64,000 nucleotides of DNA, taken from assembly GCA_910577035.1 (NCBI GenBank), contig CAJTKW010000007.1, positions 1 to 64,000 on the forward strand. Direction: 5' to 3'. Every line of letters starts with the position of its first letter. Within the stretch, counting starts at the first letter, position 1. This document shows, piece by piece, positions 42,426 to 51,184 of this stretch. The translations under genes were made by a program, and so were the position numbers. The notes under the pieces are model-generated. The model searched no databases. It had not been told where the DNA came from and was given only the letters and a program-made list of their open reading frames with translations. Source of the stretch: an uncultured Acetatifactor sp. (GTDB lineage Bacteria > Bacillota > Clostridia > Lachnospirales > Lachnospiraceae).

Positions 42426-42453
42426 TCCAACCGTATTCCTTTGCCTTCCGTCT

Positions 42454-43422
42454 TTATTTTGTTACCTTATATATATTTAAAATAGGATCATATAAATCGA
42501 CTATAAGCTGTTTGTATAATGAAAACACTCCGTTTTTTACCACAGCCTTATGTTCAAATGGATTTCCATAAATTAGATATATATTTCTTGGCATCCTCCG
42601 AAAGCTCTCTTCAATTCTGCCAATCACTTTCTCAAAAGTCTTTCCCCTAAAAGGATTATAAAAGAAAAAGCAATTATACTCATCTATGTCACACTCCATA
42701 GCATTCCCATTATCTATGTCTGCCTCTATTCCCAATTCATGCAAATTTCTCATCGCACTGTCATATACCTTTTTAACAAGCTCCACTCCTCCAAGTTTCC
42801 TGATCCCATACACATGAGCATAAAGCAATGCAGTTCCCTTACCGCATCCAAAATCAAAAAAGGACAAATCCTCTTCCAATGCCGCAACCTCAGAAAATAC
42901 CTTGTCAACAGCCGAAAAGGAAAAAGGCGTATGCTCCTGATTCTCAGCACCATAAGCATCTTCGTCCCTCTCCAATACGTTTGCAAAATCCAACATGTCA
43001 TTCTGCTTCTGCAGATAGGCAATATAGCTTTCCCCAATATCCGAATAGACATCAAAGAAATTATCTCCATCTTTATAGCCATACTCTGATGTCAGTTTCT
43101 TTATCTCATCAACACTCTTAATAGTAGATAACAGCAACGTATCTGACGCCGATATGTAATTTAACACTGAAGATCTGTATATTATCGGAGACTCAGAAAA
43201 GTTTTCTATTTTTTCGTCAATAATGTAAGAAATTTTAGTTCTCCCATCGCAATCCTCTATCAAATGACGAATGAACTTACCGCACTTCCAATATCCCCAG
43301 ATTACAATCTTCTGATTATTCTGCAATGCGATGTCTACCAGATGACTCGCATAATCCATTAATCCGGAAAACAAGCGCCGATATTCTTCCGTGATATACA
43401 TTTTTTCCCTCATAATCTTCAT
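42454..43422 (-). CDS. Rossmann-like module fused to a SAM methyltransferase-like domain
   Basis: The 322-residue protein carries the shared module at its N-terminus (about 35-140: KIVIWGYWKCGKFIRHL, then SYIIDEKIENF). A class I methyltransferase-like domain follows: LSFFDFGCGKGTALLYA, GGVELVKKVYDSAMRNL, then an Asn-Pro-Phe in FFFYNPFRGKTF. The target may be a sugar or an amino group. The start at 43422 has GGTAAG before it; a second ATG at 43413 is possible. Confidence 0.75.
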   Translation of the reverse strand: MKIMREKMYITEEYRRLFSGLMDYASHLVDIALQNNQKIVIWGYWKCGKFIRHLIEDCDGRTKISYIIDEKIENFSESPIIYRSSVLNYISASDTLLLSTIKSVDEIKKLTSEYGYKDGDNFFDVYSDIGESYIAYLQKQNDMLDFANVLERDEDAYGAENQEHTPFSFSAVDKVFSEVAALEEDLSFFDFGCGKGTALLYAHVYGIRKLGGVELVKKVYDSAMRNLHELGIEADIDNGNAMECDIDEYNCFFFYNPFRGKTFEKVIGRIEESFRRMPRNIYLIYGNPFEHKAVVKNGVFSLYKQLIVDLYDPILNIYKVTK

Positions 43423-43425
43423 TTC

Positions 43426-44178
43426 TTACCTTTCCAAAATCGTATACCAACGATCTGTTTCGCTATATTCTTTCTCCTTATTCAAATGCGGCAGCATCCC
43501 CTGCTCTACAATCCTGAAGCCTGCACTCAACCAACTCTGATAGACCTCGTTATATTCTGCTTCCGTGCGATAGATCACATCATAATCCGCCTTTAAAGCC
43601 TCTGAATAAAATTCATTCAAAGTCAATCTTTCCTTTATTGCAATAGTCTCCGTAAAATAAACCCTGACGCTTTTATCCATTTTGTCCAGCAACTGTTCCA
43701 TGCCCTTGCAAAGCGCCTCATCATTGATATACATCATCACCCCACAAATCCACAATCTATTGAAAAGACAGGGTAGTTTATCCTTCGGCAAAGCACAAAA
43801 CTCCTGAAATCCATAATTTAAAAAATCATATTTTATCCCCTCATACTGATTACGTTCCCTGGCACGCTCAACCATTTCTGAGGACAAATCCGTCCCACAA
43901 TAATAACCGCTCCTGGGAATCAAGGTTTCTGCCCACCGGCCCATTCCACAGCCTATATCTAACACCCTGCTGTTTTCGTCTATGCCCATTTTAGGAAGAA
44001 TATTTTCCTGCTCAAATTTGTTCCACGCCACCGCATATTCAGGATTCTGGTCACCCAATAATACTGATACATACGGGTTATCCATTTCCATCATTGCTTT
44101 TGCTCTATTATTATAAAATTCCTTTGTTTTTTCTGTATTAATACTTACCTTCTTCCCATAAATACGATTTTCGCTCAT
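43426..44178 (-). CDS. Class I SAM-dependent methyltransferase
   Basis: The 250-residue protein has the SAM-binding motif RVLDIGCGMGRWAETLIP (motif I) and YYCGTDLSSEMVERARER (motif II), as in UbiE/ubiquinone-type small-molecule methyltransferases. The start overlaps the stop of the GT4 gene upstream (ATGA), so the two are coupled. It probably methylates a sugar or sugar-linked group of the glycan. Confidence 0.88.
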   Translation of the reverse strand: MSENRIYGKKVSINTEKTKEFYNNRAKAMMEMDNPYVSVLLGDQNPEYAVAWNKFEQENILPKMGIDENSRVLDIGCGMGRWAETLIPRSGYYCGTDLSSEMVERARERNQYEGIKYDFLNYGFQEFCALPKDKLPCLFNRLWICGVMMYINDEALCKGMEQLLDKMDKSVRVYFTETIAIKERLTLNEFYSEALKADYDVIYRTEAEYNEVYQSWLSAGFRIVEQGMLPHLNKEKEYSETDRWYTILER

Positions 44179-45407
44179 TTCCCGTTTTCCTCCTCCAAAA
44201 TCTCTTCATATAATTCTTTATGTTTCCGCACATATTCCTGAAAAAGGTACTCCTGTTCCACTCTTTGTCTTCCCGCTCTGCCCATTTCCCTCCTTGCGCC
44301 TTCATTCATTATTAAAAAGGATAAGGCTTCTTTCAAGGCGCCGGATGACCGATAAGCTACTGCAAGTCCACATTTTGGTGCATCCGTAATCTCTTCCAAA
44401 ACCGTCCCTGCAAAAGAAATCACCGGCGTCTCTGCCGCCATAGCTTCAAGCGCCATATAACCAAATGATTCTGCAAGAGATGGCATTAAAAAAATATCGC
44501 ACATAAGCATATATTCCGCAATTTCGGCATCATTATTCAGCCATCCCAGCTCCACCACATTGTACATAGTCCTTATATCTTCACGAATTTCTCCTCCTCC
44601 TACCACAGCAAGCACTATCTTATCCCTATCCTGCAGACCTGACAATGCTTCAAAAATATATCTGCATCCCTTGATCGGATTATTATCCGCCCGAAATCCC
44701 ACCAGGATTTGATTATTCAGAATACCATACTTCTGTCTGATTCCGTCTATCCTCTTCGAATCATACAGTTCCAGCCTTACCCCAAATGGAATTCTGTGAA
44801 TCTTGCGAAAATGACAGGTTATGGGACTTCGGTGCAAGTAGTCCTCCATAAACTTTGACGCTACTACAATGTGAGGATTAATCTGTTTCAGCATTTTATG
44901 CTTAATTTCCCACATCAGGGATGTATTGTCGCATCTCATTTCAAAACCACATTCCTGCAGTCGCTCACACCCTCCGCATCCTGTTTTCCATTTTTCACAA
45001 TATAGTGGGTGAACACAGTTTCCAGTAACAATCCAGGGATCATGTATTGTCCAAACAGTTCTCTTTGTATTCATCAATGCCGGATAATCAAATAACGAAA
45101 ACATAAAACGATGCAAAATGTGATAATGTATAATGTCTGCTTCCTGAAACGCTTTACTACTTAAAAAGGCCTCTCCATACGGATATAAAAGATTGCTTAC
45201 GGAATATTTATCCTCTGCCCAGCGCAGAATCTGGTGTAGAACAAAATCCCTTTTCAAAACTGAAACACCAGGATCTTCGTCCAATCCACATTTATCAAGC
45301 ACCTTCAATTGTGCCTCAATTCCTGCTTTTCTCAATTCCATATTTAGCATATAGCCATTAAAGCTACCCGGCATATCTGTACAATTTACCTGTAGCAGCC
45401 TCATCAT
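44175..45407 (-). CDS. GT4 glycosyltransferase
   Basis: The 410-residue GT-B enzyme has an N-terminal acceptor half with ADIIHYHILHRFMFSLFDYP and WTIHDPWIVTGNC, plus a cysteine-rich loop CVHPLYCEKWKTGCGGCERL seen in some GT4 enzymes. The donor half has GFRADNNPIKGCRYIFEAL and the EX7E-type region FLMPSLAESFGYMALEAMA. It starts ATGATG, overlapping the stop of the gene before it. The sugar is unknown. Confidence 0.88.
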   Translation of the reverse strand: MMRLLQVNCTDMPGSFNGYMLNMELRKAGIEAQLKVLDKCGLDEDPGVSVLKRDFVLHQILRWAEDKYSVSNLLYPYGEAFLSSKAFQEADIIHYHILHRFMFSLFDYPALMNTKRTVWTIHDPWIVTGNCVHPLYCEKWKTGCGGCERLQECGFEMRCDNTSLMWEIKHKMLKQINPHIVVASKFMEDYLHRSPITCHFRKIHRIPFGVRLELYDSKRIDGIRQKYGILNNQILVGFRADNNPIKGCRYIFEALSGLQDRDKIVLAVVGGGEIREDIRTMYNVVELGWLNNDAEIAEYMLMCDIFLMPSLAESFGYMALEAMAAETPVISFAGTVLEEITDAPKCGLAVAYRSSGALKEALSFLIMNEGARREMGRAGRQRVEQEYLFQEYVRKHKELYEEILEEENGK

Positions 45408-45883
45408 TCTCTCCTCTGCTTTTTATCACACAACATTATAATACCTTCTCTTTTACTTTTCATTGATAGCTCCTTACTATTTGCAATTTCCTGAATATTC
45501 TGCTTCAGTCTCTGCAAATCTTCTATCTCCAGCAAACTCTTCTTTTCCTGCGCCTTTAATAGCTCAGCATACAATTCTTGTCTGATATTTACATAATAGA
45601 AAACTTTCTTAAAGCCAAGTTCCCGAAATTCATCTACAAGTCCTTCACCATGCGCTATGCCTATGATTAAAATTGCATCTTGTGCCTCCTTCCGTAATAA
45701 TTCTTCATAAGTGATACAAGACACGCCATCCATTACATAACCCTTTTTTGATTTATCTCTATCGCAAAAAAAATCTATATGAATACCACTTTCCTTCAAA
45801 AGAAAATAAATCTGTATACCGCATTCCCCACATCCATATATGCACAAAGGGCCTTTTTTCAATTCATCCAGCAGTTCATTCAT
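45404..45883 (-). CDS. Stand-alone copy of the Rossmann-like module
   Basis: The 159-residue protein is almost only the module that other proteins of the island carry as a fused domain. GPLCIYGCGECGIQIYFLL is the glycine-rich loop, then HIDFFCDRDKSKKGYVMDGV, AILIIGIAHGEGLVDEFREL and FKKVFYYVNIRQEL, followed by a charged helical tail. It resembles PglD-type N-terminal domains and the C-terminal domain of sugar C-methyltransferases. It overlaps both neighbours by a few bases, so it is firmly in the operon. The function is unknown. Confidence 0.75.
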   Translation of the reverse strand: MNELLDELKKGPLCIYGCGECGIQIYFLLKESGIHIDFFCDRDKSKKGYVMDGVSCITYEELLRKEAQDAILIIGIAHGEGLVDEFRELGFKKVFYYVNIRQELYAELLKAQEKKSLLEIEDLQRLKQNIQEIANSKELSMKSKREGIIMLCDKKQRRE

Positions 45884-47093
45884 TCCTTATCACTTTCCTG
45901 GCAGGCACATCATAAAGCACTCCCTCCAAGTGCATTTTCGTAATCACACCTGCCATCTGTTCCCCTTCCAATTGCCGTTGCATCCCTCCATACAACTCCG
46001 CCGCCAATATGACCAGCGTTTGTTCCGCACATTTAAGTCCCTCATCCACCGAAATACATTTTATTCCCTCTATCCGACTTCCCCATTTTTGTGAACTATT
46101 GTCCCAGAACTCTTCTACTTCTATATCCCTTGAACGTAAAAGCCGTAATACTTTTCTGCCATAATCTCCGGCTCCGAAAATTGCAATCCGGCCGGCTTGT
46201 CCTCCCCCAAAACCGTAAATTCTCTCTTTTGCCTTTTTCCGAAGCAGCTGCGCATTCATGGGTTCATCGCATTGATTTATTCTTTCCCGGATATACTTGC
46301 ATCCCTCCGTCATTACACCATTTTCAAATAAAGTCATAAAATTCTGCAGACAGCAATACTCATTTCCCCACATTTGATTCATATCTTCTGCAGAAAGTTC
46401 CTTTAAAAAATGAAGAAATAATTGTTCTCTTTCAGCAGAAAAACCTGTCATCGACTGGCTTCCCTGCTTTGCATGCACCCTTGCTACATGTAAAACCCTG
46501 GGGACGTGAATTACCTGCTTCTCTCTAAGCATTCGAAACCACATATCATAATCCTGTGTAGCTCGCAGTTTTTCATTAAACCCTCCTACTCTATAAAATT
46601 GATTGATTGGAATCAGCATGGAACCGCCATCCATCAACCGTTGAATTGTCATAAAAATGCCATTCGATCTGTCTTCCTTTGAATAATAATCTTCAATTTG
46701 ATATGGACTTGCTATTCCCGTCCTCTGATCCAGGAGACTATAATTACAATACGCAACCGCTTCTTTGTCCCCCTGGCCCAAAACAGCCTCTACCAGCAGC
46801 TCTATCTTTTCCGGATAATCATAATCGTCATGAGACAGCCATGAAAAATATTCCCCCTTCATCTCTCTGATCGCAAGATTCAGTGCAGACGCAACTCCCC
46901 CGTTTTGCTTATAAAAATATCTAATCCTTTCCCCATACGCTGTGGCAATCTGCTCCGTCCGATCTGTGGAACCGTCATTCACTACCAGGATTTCAATATT
47001 CTTATAGGTCTGATTCAAAGCGCTCTCGATAGCTTCCTGTAAATAATCTTCTCCGTTAAATACCGGAATCACAATCGATACGAATGGTTCCAT
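45876..47093 (-). CDS. GT2 glycosyltransferase with C-terminal Rossmann-like module
   Basis: The 405-residue protein has a GT2 domain with VSIVIPVFNGEDYLQEAIES, VVNDGSTDRTEQIATAYG, SWLSHDDYDYPEKIELLVEA and RATQDYDMWFRMLREKQVIH. The tail module is RIAIFGAGDYGRKVLRLLR, then EEFWDNSSQKWGSRIEGI. It is a duplicate of the gene at 38956-40173, similar over the whole catalytic half. GGAGG lies nine bases before the ATG at 47093; the frame upstream to 47171 is unlikely to be used. Confidence 0.88.
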   Translation of the reverse strand: MEPFVSIVIPVFNGEDYLQEAIESALNQTYKNIEILVVNDGSTDRTEQIATAYGERIRYFYKQNGGVASALNLAIREMKGEYFSWLSHDDYDYPEKIELLVEAVLGQGDKEAVAYCNYSLLDQRTGIASPYQIEDYYSKEDRSNGIFMTIQRLMDGGSMLIPINQFYRVGGFNEKLRATQDYDMWFRMLREKQVIHVPRVLHVARVHAKQGSQSMTGFSAEREQLFLHFLKELSAEDMNQMWGNEYCCLQNFMTLFENGVMTEGCKYIRERINQCDEPMNAQLLRKKAKERIYGFGGGQAGRIAIFGAGDYGRKVLRLLRSRDIEVEEFWDNSSQKWGSRIEGIKCISVDEGLKCAEQTLVILAAELYGGMQRQLEGEQMAGVITKMHLEGVLYDVPARKVIRNE

Positions 47094-47160
47094 TATAACT
47101 AACCTCCAAGATCTATTTTGCAGCATACCATGTCCGGATAACAGTACTGCATAATCTTCC

Positions 47161-48204
47161 TTACTTCTCATAAATACTTTTCTGTGGATAAATCTCTGCC
47201 AGAGCCCGGTTAAGCATCTGCTTCACTCTTTCAAAGTCTCTCAGCTCATCTGCTTCATTCAACGAAATCATCTGCTGCCTGCGATTACGTATTATATCAG
47301 CTATCTCCATGCAATTCTCATCTGTAATATCCACATATAATCCCTTTGTGCGTCTGGGATAAAAATCACCTTCGCAAAGCGTCCAAAATCGAAACAAATA
47401 TTGACTGACATCACTGTAATTCCGAAATCTGTTTCTGGAAGACAGCGCCATGACCTCGGGTTCCAGCTCCCATATCTTTTTGATTATGCTCTTTTTCATT
47501 GCCACCGCCATATGCGGAATGGAAAAATAGTCAAAATCATAATAATGGGACAATGCCGTAGTCCTTCGAAGCTTTTTACCATACCCCGGATAATACCATT
47601 TCCACCAGTTCTTGCGCTGTACCTCCCTCTTGTGAAAATATTTGTTAATAAGGATCATAATATTCACGGCTCTATACATGTTGACACGGGAGTCCAATTC
47701 CTGGACCTTCGGGCAGAGAGCCCGTTCTACCGCCTCATCACATATACAATTATTTTTGAAATAGTAGCTTTCCTGAATCGGCTGCAAAGGAAATAAATCA
47801 TCATTAAACAATATAAAATTCTCCGACAGCTCTTCTATTCGGTGATAATTAATTTCTATCGTATTCGAGTTAAAGGTAGGCAAATATTCTTGAGGGATAT
47901 AATCCTCATGCTTCACCAGCCTCAGCTTAGGACATTCTAAATTAATAAAATCAGGAATCTGTCCGCATGTCACCAGAAAAATACGATGAACCCATGGCAT
48001 ACACTCTTCTATACCGCGCAACACATACTTCAGGTTGTCCCAGCTTTCAAAACGGGTAACGGAATTGGATGACTCCTGAACACTTCCCAACTCTTTTGCA
48101 TATTGCCGCCTTCTTTCATCCCATTCGGGGTCTGCTGCATCTACCCAGGGAATAATCACATCAATCGGCTCACTCTCTATACGCTTTCTCATGCCCTTTT
48201 CCAT
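47161..48204 (-). CDS. Stealth-family sugar-phosphate transferase
   Basis: The 347-residue protein carries the conserved Stealth regions in order: IDVIIPWVDAADPEWDERR (CR1), LKYVLRGIEECMPWVHRIFL to TFNSNTIEINYHRI and FILFNDDLFP (CR2), then RNRFRNYSDVSQYLFRFW (CR3/CR4). Stealth proteins are hexose-1-phosphate transferases that make phosphodiester-linked sugar chains in capsules. This points to a phosphoglycan-type linkage in the product of the island. Confidence 0.88.
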   Translation of the reverse strand: MEKGMRKRIESEPIDVIIPWVDAADPEWDERRRQYAKELGSVQESSNSVTRFESWDNLKYVLRGIEECMPWVHRIFLVTCGQIPDFINLECPKLRLVKHEDYIPQEYLPTFNSNTIEINYHRIEELSENFILFNDDLFPLQPIQESYYFKNNCICDEAVERALCPKVQELDSRVNMYRAVNIMILINKYFHKREVQRKNWWKWYYPGYGKKLRRTTALSHYYDFDYFSIPHMAVAMKKSIIKKIWELEPEVMALSSRNRFRNYSDVSQYLFRFWTLCEGDFYPRRTKGLYVDITDENCMEIADIIRNRRQQMISLNEADELRDFERVKQMLNRALAEIYPQKSIYEK

Positions 48205-48264
48205 CCTCCGAAACCGATTTATCTGTAATTCCTATCCTGATCCGACAGCTGTCATACACTGCCG

Positions 48265-49083
48265 CTATGGCATACCGGGTAACTTTACTACTCGATACGC
48301 TGTATGATTCCGCTCTGACTCCGGCGGTGGCACCATGTAATCATCATACAAAACCGTAAGATAGGTATCATACTCCTTGCTGCCCAGAAATCTGTGTCCT
48401 TCCAATTCCACTTCTATCTGCTCGGCAAAGCATTTGCTTGGCAGTCCGAACCTGCACTTTTTCCTGTATGCGTATGTCATATGCCGCATCAACTCCGTCC
48501 GTTGCCTGTTGCATTGGCTATACACTCTTTCCAGCCAACGGAATAGCATATCTCTCGGAATTTTCATTAATACGCTATACCATATTCGCAGCAAAAAGCT
48601 TCCTGCCGTTTCTTTTCCAACTACTGCATACTGTATCTTTCTGATCAGATAACAGAAAAATAAATGTATTCTACGCATCAGCCAACTGTCAGGCACATTA
48701 TCATAAACAAATATATCTACAAAAATTCCCTGATGCCAGGAAAGTTCAGGCTGATCTTCCCTGATAAGCAGCGAATCATTCCGCCTCATTTTGGGATACC
48801 CCCAGCGATATGCCTTATCTGTCCTGTAATCCTGCAGAAAGAATCGTTCCGTATCCAGCTCTGTCCTGCATACCTCAAAAAAATGTTCGTATGCCCCCCG
48901 TGTCATCACCACATCCGCATCATCATCCCATGGAATAAAACCTTTGTCTCGAACAGCCCCCAGCAATGTTCCGCTGTCCAGTGTATAAGGAATCCTGTAT
49001 TTTCTGCATATTCGGTCAATTTCTATCAGCATTTCCAGTTCTGTCTGCTGAACTGCCTTCAGCTCCCTGCTACTTAAGTACAT
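48265..49083 (-). CDS. LicD-family phosphotransferase
   Basis: The 272-residue protein has the LicD signature: LDSGTLLGAVRDKGFIPWDD, then DADVVM, a nucleotidyltransferase-fold active site, and WHQGIFVDIFVYDNVPD. LicD enzymes move phosphocholine, or another phospho-substituent from a CDP donor, onto sugars. A LicC-like cytidylyltransferase lies at 54677 in the same island. AGGAGG is just before the ATG. Confidence 0.9.
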   Translation of the reverse strand: MYLSSRELKAVQQTELEMLIEIDRICRKYRIPYTLDSGTLLGAVRDKGFIPWDDDADVVMTRGAYEHFFEVCRTELDTERFFLQDYRTDKAYRWGYPKMRRNDSLLIREDQPELSWHQGIFVDIFVYDNVPDSWLMRRIHLFFCYLIRKIQYAVVGKETAGSFLLRIWYSVLMKIPRDMLFRWLERVYSQCNRQRTELMRHMTYAYRKKCRFGLPSKCFAEQIEVELEGHRFLGSKEYDTYLTVLYDDYMVPPPESERNHTAYRVVKLPGMP

Positions 49084-49115
49084 TCCGCCTCCTGAAAAGT
49101 ACTCCTTTAAGTACT

Positions 49116-49982
49116 CTATTTCCTTTCAAACTCCCCATACTGCCGGTACAGATCCTTATGCGTCTCCATCCATTCCGCCATTTCCCCGATCATTTGTTTA
49201 TAGCCCGGCACAGAAAACCTCTGTCCCTCCGATGTACAGACCAGTGATCTGTCACTGACTACCGTATCATTTTCCGTTATCTCAACTGAATCTCTCTGAA
49301 ACGCACCCTGAAACAACTGCAGCAGGTCATGCTTGCAGATGCTCTCATTATTGACCAGATGGTACAGCCCGGTCTTCTGCTTCGAAATATCCTCCTCAAT
49401 GCTCTTAGCCAGCTGCAATGTTGTTACCCCGGTCCAGATCACTCTTTTATATCCTGACACACTGCCTTTCTGCTTCATAAACCAATGGAATAACCCGGTC
49501 CCGTCCGTTTTCAGCTCCGGGCCCACAATAGATGTCCGCAAGGTGAGGTTATCACAATCCAGAACCTCTCCTAATGCCTTGCTCCTGCCATAATAAGAGA
49601 CCGCATCCGGGCGATCCGTTTCCGTATACCGCCCTCTCGTCCCTTCAAATACACAATCCGAGCTGATATGGATCAGCTTTGTCTTCCTGCCCGCCAGCTT
49701 TTCGGCCAGCAGATGAGGCCAGGCACTGTTTAAGTAAATACCGTCTGCAAGACTGGCATCCACTCGTTTATTCAGCACACCGATACAATTGACCACCACG
49801 TCATAGTCGCCGGCTTCCAAGGTTTTTTCCACATCTGCCCTGTTCCTGGCATCTCCCAGGGTCGTCTTACACACAGGGCTCTGCTGCCTGGCAAAGCCGG
49901 TAACCTCATGGCCCTTTTCCTTTAAATACTGCGCAATCACGTGACCCGCCATGCCGTTCACGCCAAATATTAAATATCGCAT
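49116..49982 (-). CDS. RmlD-like nucleotide-sugar reductase (extended SDR)
   Basis: The 288-residue protein has a Rossmann start YLIFGVNGMAGHVIAQYL, VVVNCIGVLN, LIHISSDCVFEG and the catalytic YYGRSK (YxxxK). It resembles dTDP-4-dehydrorhamnose reductase and the C4-reductases of the UDP-L-QuiNAc pathway, which lack the C-terminal cupin domain of CapF. With the 4,6-dehydratase/5-epimerase at 51185 and the 2-epimerase at 52214 it completes a three-enzyme set. The start at 49982 follows AGGTGG; a GTG nine bases upstream has no spacing for a ribosome site. Confidence 0.85.
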   Translation of the reverse strand: MRYLIFGVNGMAGHVIAQYLKEKGHEVTGFARQQSPVCKTTLGDARNRADVEKTLEAGDYDVVVNCIGVLNKRVDASLADGIYLNSAWPHLLAEKLAGRKTKLIHISSDCVFEGTRGRYTETDRPDAVSYYGRSKALGEVLDCDNLTLRTSIVGPELKTDGTGLFHWFMKQKGSVSGYKRVIWTGVTTLQLAKSIEEDISKQKTGLYHLVNNESICKHDLLQLFQGAFQRDSVEITENDTVVSDRSLVCTSEGQRFSVPGYKQMIGEMAEWMETHKDLYRQYGEFERK

Positions 49983-50019
49983 AATGCCCACCTTTGCTTA
50001 TATGTAGCATGCTGCCACG

Positions 50020-51105
50020 TCAACAGACTGCGTAGCAAATCATCGCCTGTATCCCTGTGCCGTAATGACGGCAGTAAATTTTGTATTCCGGTACCAACTT
50101 GTGAAGATATTCAGGAATTTCCCACAGCAGCATCCCGCTGGCATATGTAGAAATCTTCGGCCTGTTTCTTAAGATCAGGCTTCTCGCCCCCTGCAGCGCC
50201 TGCAGATCACAGCCGTTCGTAGATACCTTCAGAACCGTAAGGTCCTGAAGTTCCTCCATGGTATCCAAACGTCTCATCTGAATTTCCTGCCCGCCTGATT
50301 TGGCCCTATGGCTGCTTTCCGACATATCCGTCATAAAGTGTGTAATACCATCGGTTTCCCCCACTGCCACATTTTCCGAACTGATATTCCCCAGTCCCCA
50401 TTTCCCTATATTGGCCTTCAGGACTTCATAATTCTTCCGATCCGGCTCTATCCCCACAATTTTTAGATATTTATTTCCCGTCAGTTCAAGGAATTCCCGG
50501 ATTGTATCCCCCGTAAAAGCTCCTACATCCACAAAAAACTCTTCGTCCGTATACTTCATAATTTTCGGATCAAGCAGCTTTTCTTTACTGTTCCCGTTGA
50601 TCCTGCGGAAATATTCTGCATCATTCTCCCTGACACCATTTAAAAAGCCCGCCAACGTCTCCCGGGATTGCGAATCCGCCAGTAACAGGTAAAGCTCCTC
50701 AAGCTCGTCCATATGGCTTTCATAAAAGTCCCACAGATCATCTGCAAGGTGTACATTCAGGTCTATGATCTCTCCCGTATACCCCATGTCCTTCAGTTGG
50801 GCTATCACCTGATCCGCCACGTATACGCTGACAATCATTCTCTCCGGAAGAGGTTCCGCCTTCATAAAATCCCCGGGGCTTACGATATGATTCTGCCCCC
50901 ACAGAGCCTGGTTGTTATCTACAATGCACTGCGGAACCAGTACTCCGTCGGAAGCCTGCTTTAAAAAGTCCAGTGTACTCTTCCCCGTGGCTCCTGCCCC
51001 CCACACGGCAAAGCTCTTTTTATCTTTCAACATCTGCCTTACCAGATCCCGCGCCTGTTTCTGTGCCTTATTCTCACGCTGTCCTGTCAGTTGATCCCGC
51101 AACAT
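50020..51105 (-). CDS. FkbM-family methyltransferase with N-terminal Rossmann-like module
   Basis: The 361-residue protein has the shared module first (about 30-135: SFAVWGAGATGKSTLDFL, then PQCIVDNNQALWGQNHI). An FkbM-type methyltransferase follows (FVDVGAFTGDTIREFL, KIVGIEPDRKNYEVL, VLKVSTNGCDLQALQGA). In the usual FkbM block KMDIEGxE the residues here read KVSTNGCD, so two acidic positions are replaced and activity may be altered. It shares its layout with the gene at 32382-33479. GGAG lies eight bases before the ATG at 51105. Confidence 0.83.
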   Translation of the reverse strand: MLRDQLTGQRENKAQKQARDLVRQMLKDKKSFAVWGAGATGKSTLDFLKQASDGVLVPQCIVDNNQALWGQNHIVSPGDFMKAEPLPERMIVSVYVADQVIAQLKDMGYTGEIIDLNVHLADDLWDFYESHMDELEELYLLLADSQSRETLAGFLNGVRENDAEYFRRINGNSKEKLLDPKIMKYTDEEFFVDVGAFTGDTIREFLELTGNKYLKIVGIEPDRKNYEVLKANIGKWGLGNISSENVAVGETDGITHFMTDMSESSHRAKSGGQEIQMRRLDTMEELQDLTVLKVSTNGCDLQALQGARSLILRNRPKISTYASGMLLWEIPEYLHKLVPEYKIYCRHYGTGIQAMICYAVC

Positions 51106-51184
51106 ATTATGTGCTCCTTCACCTCCATCGCCGGTAGCAGAGTTCTCCCTGCCCACTGCACCGTTTTCCTTCCCTTCCGATGTT

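Noticed and set aside
48205..48225. Third LacI-type operator (AAACCGAT) near 48.2 kb
   Set aside because: Only half of the palindrome is present and it lies within the glycan island, away from sugar genes.
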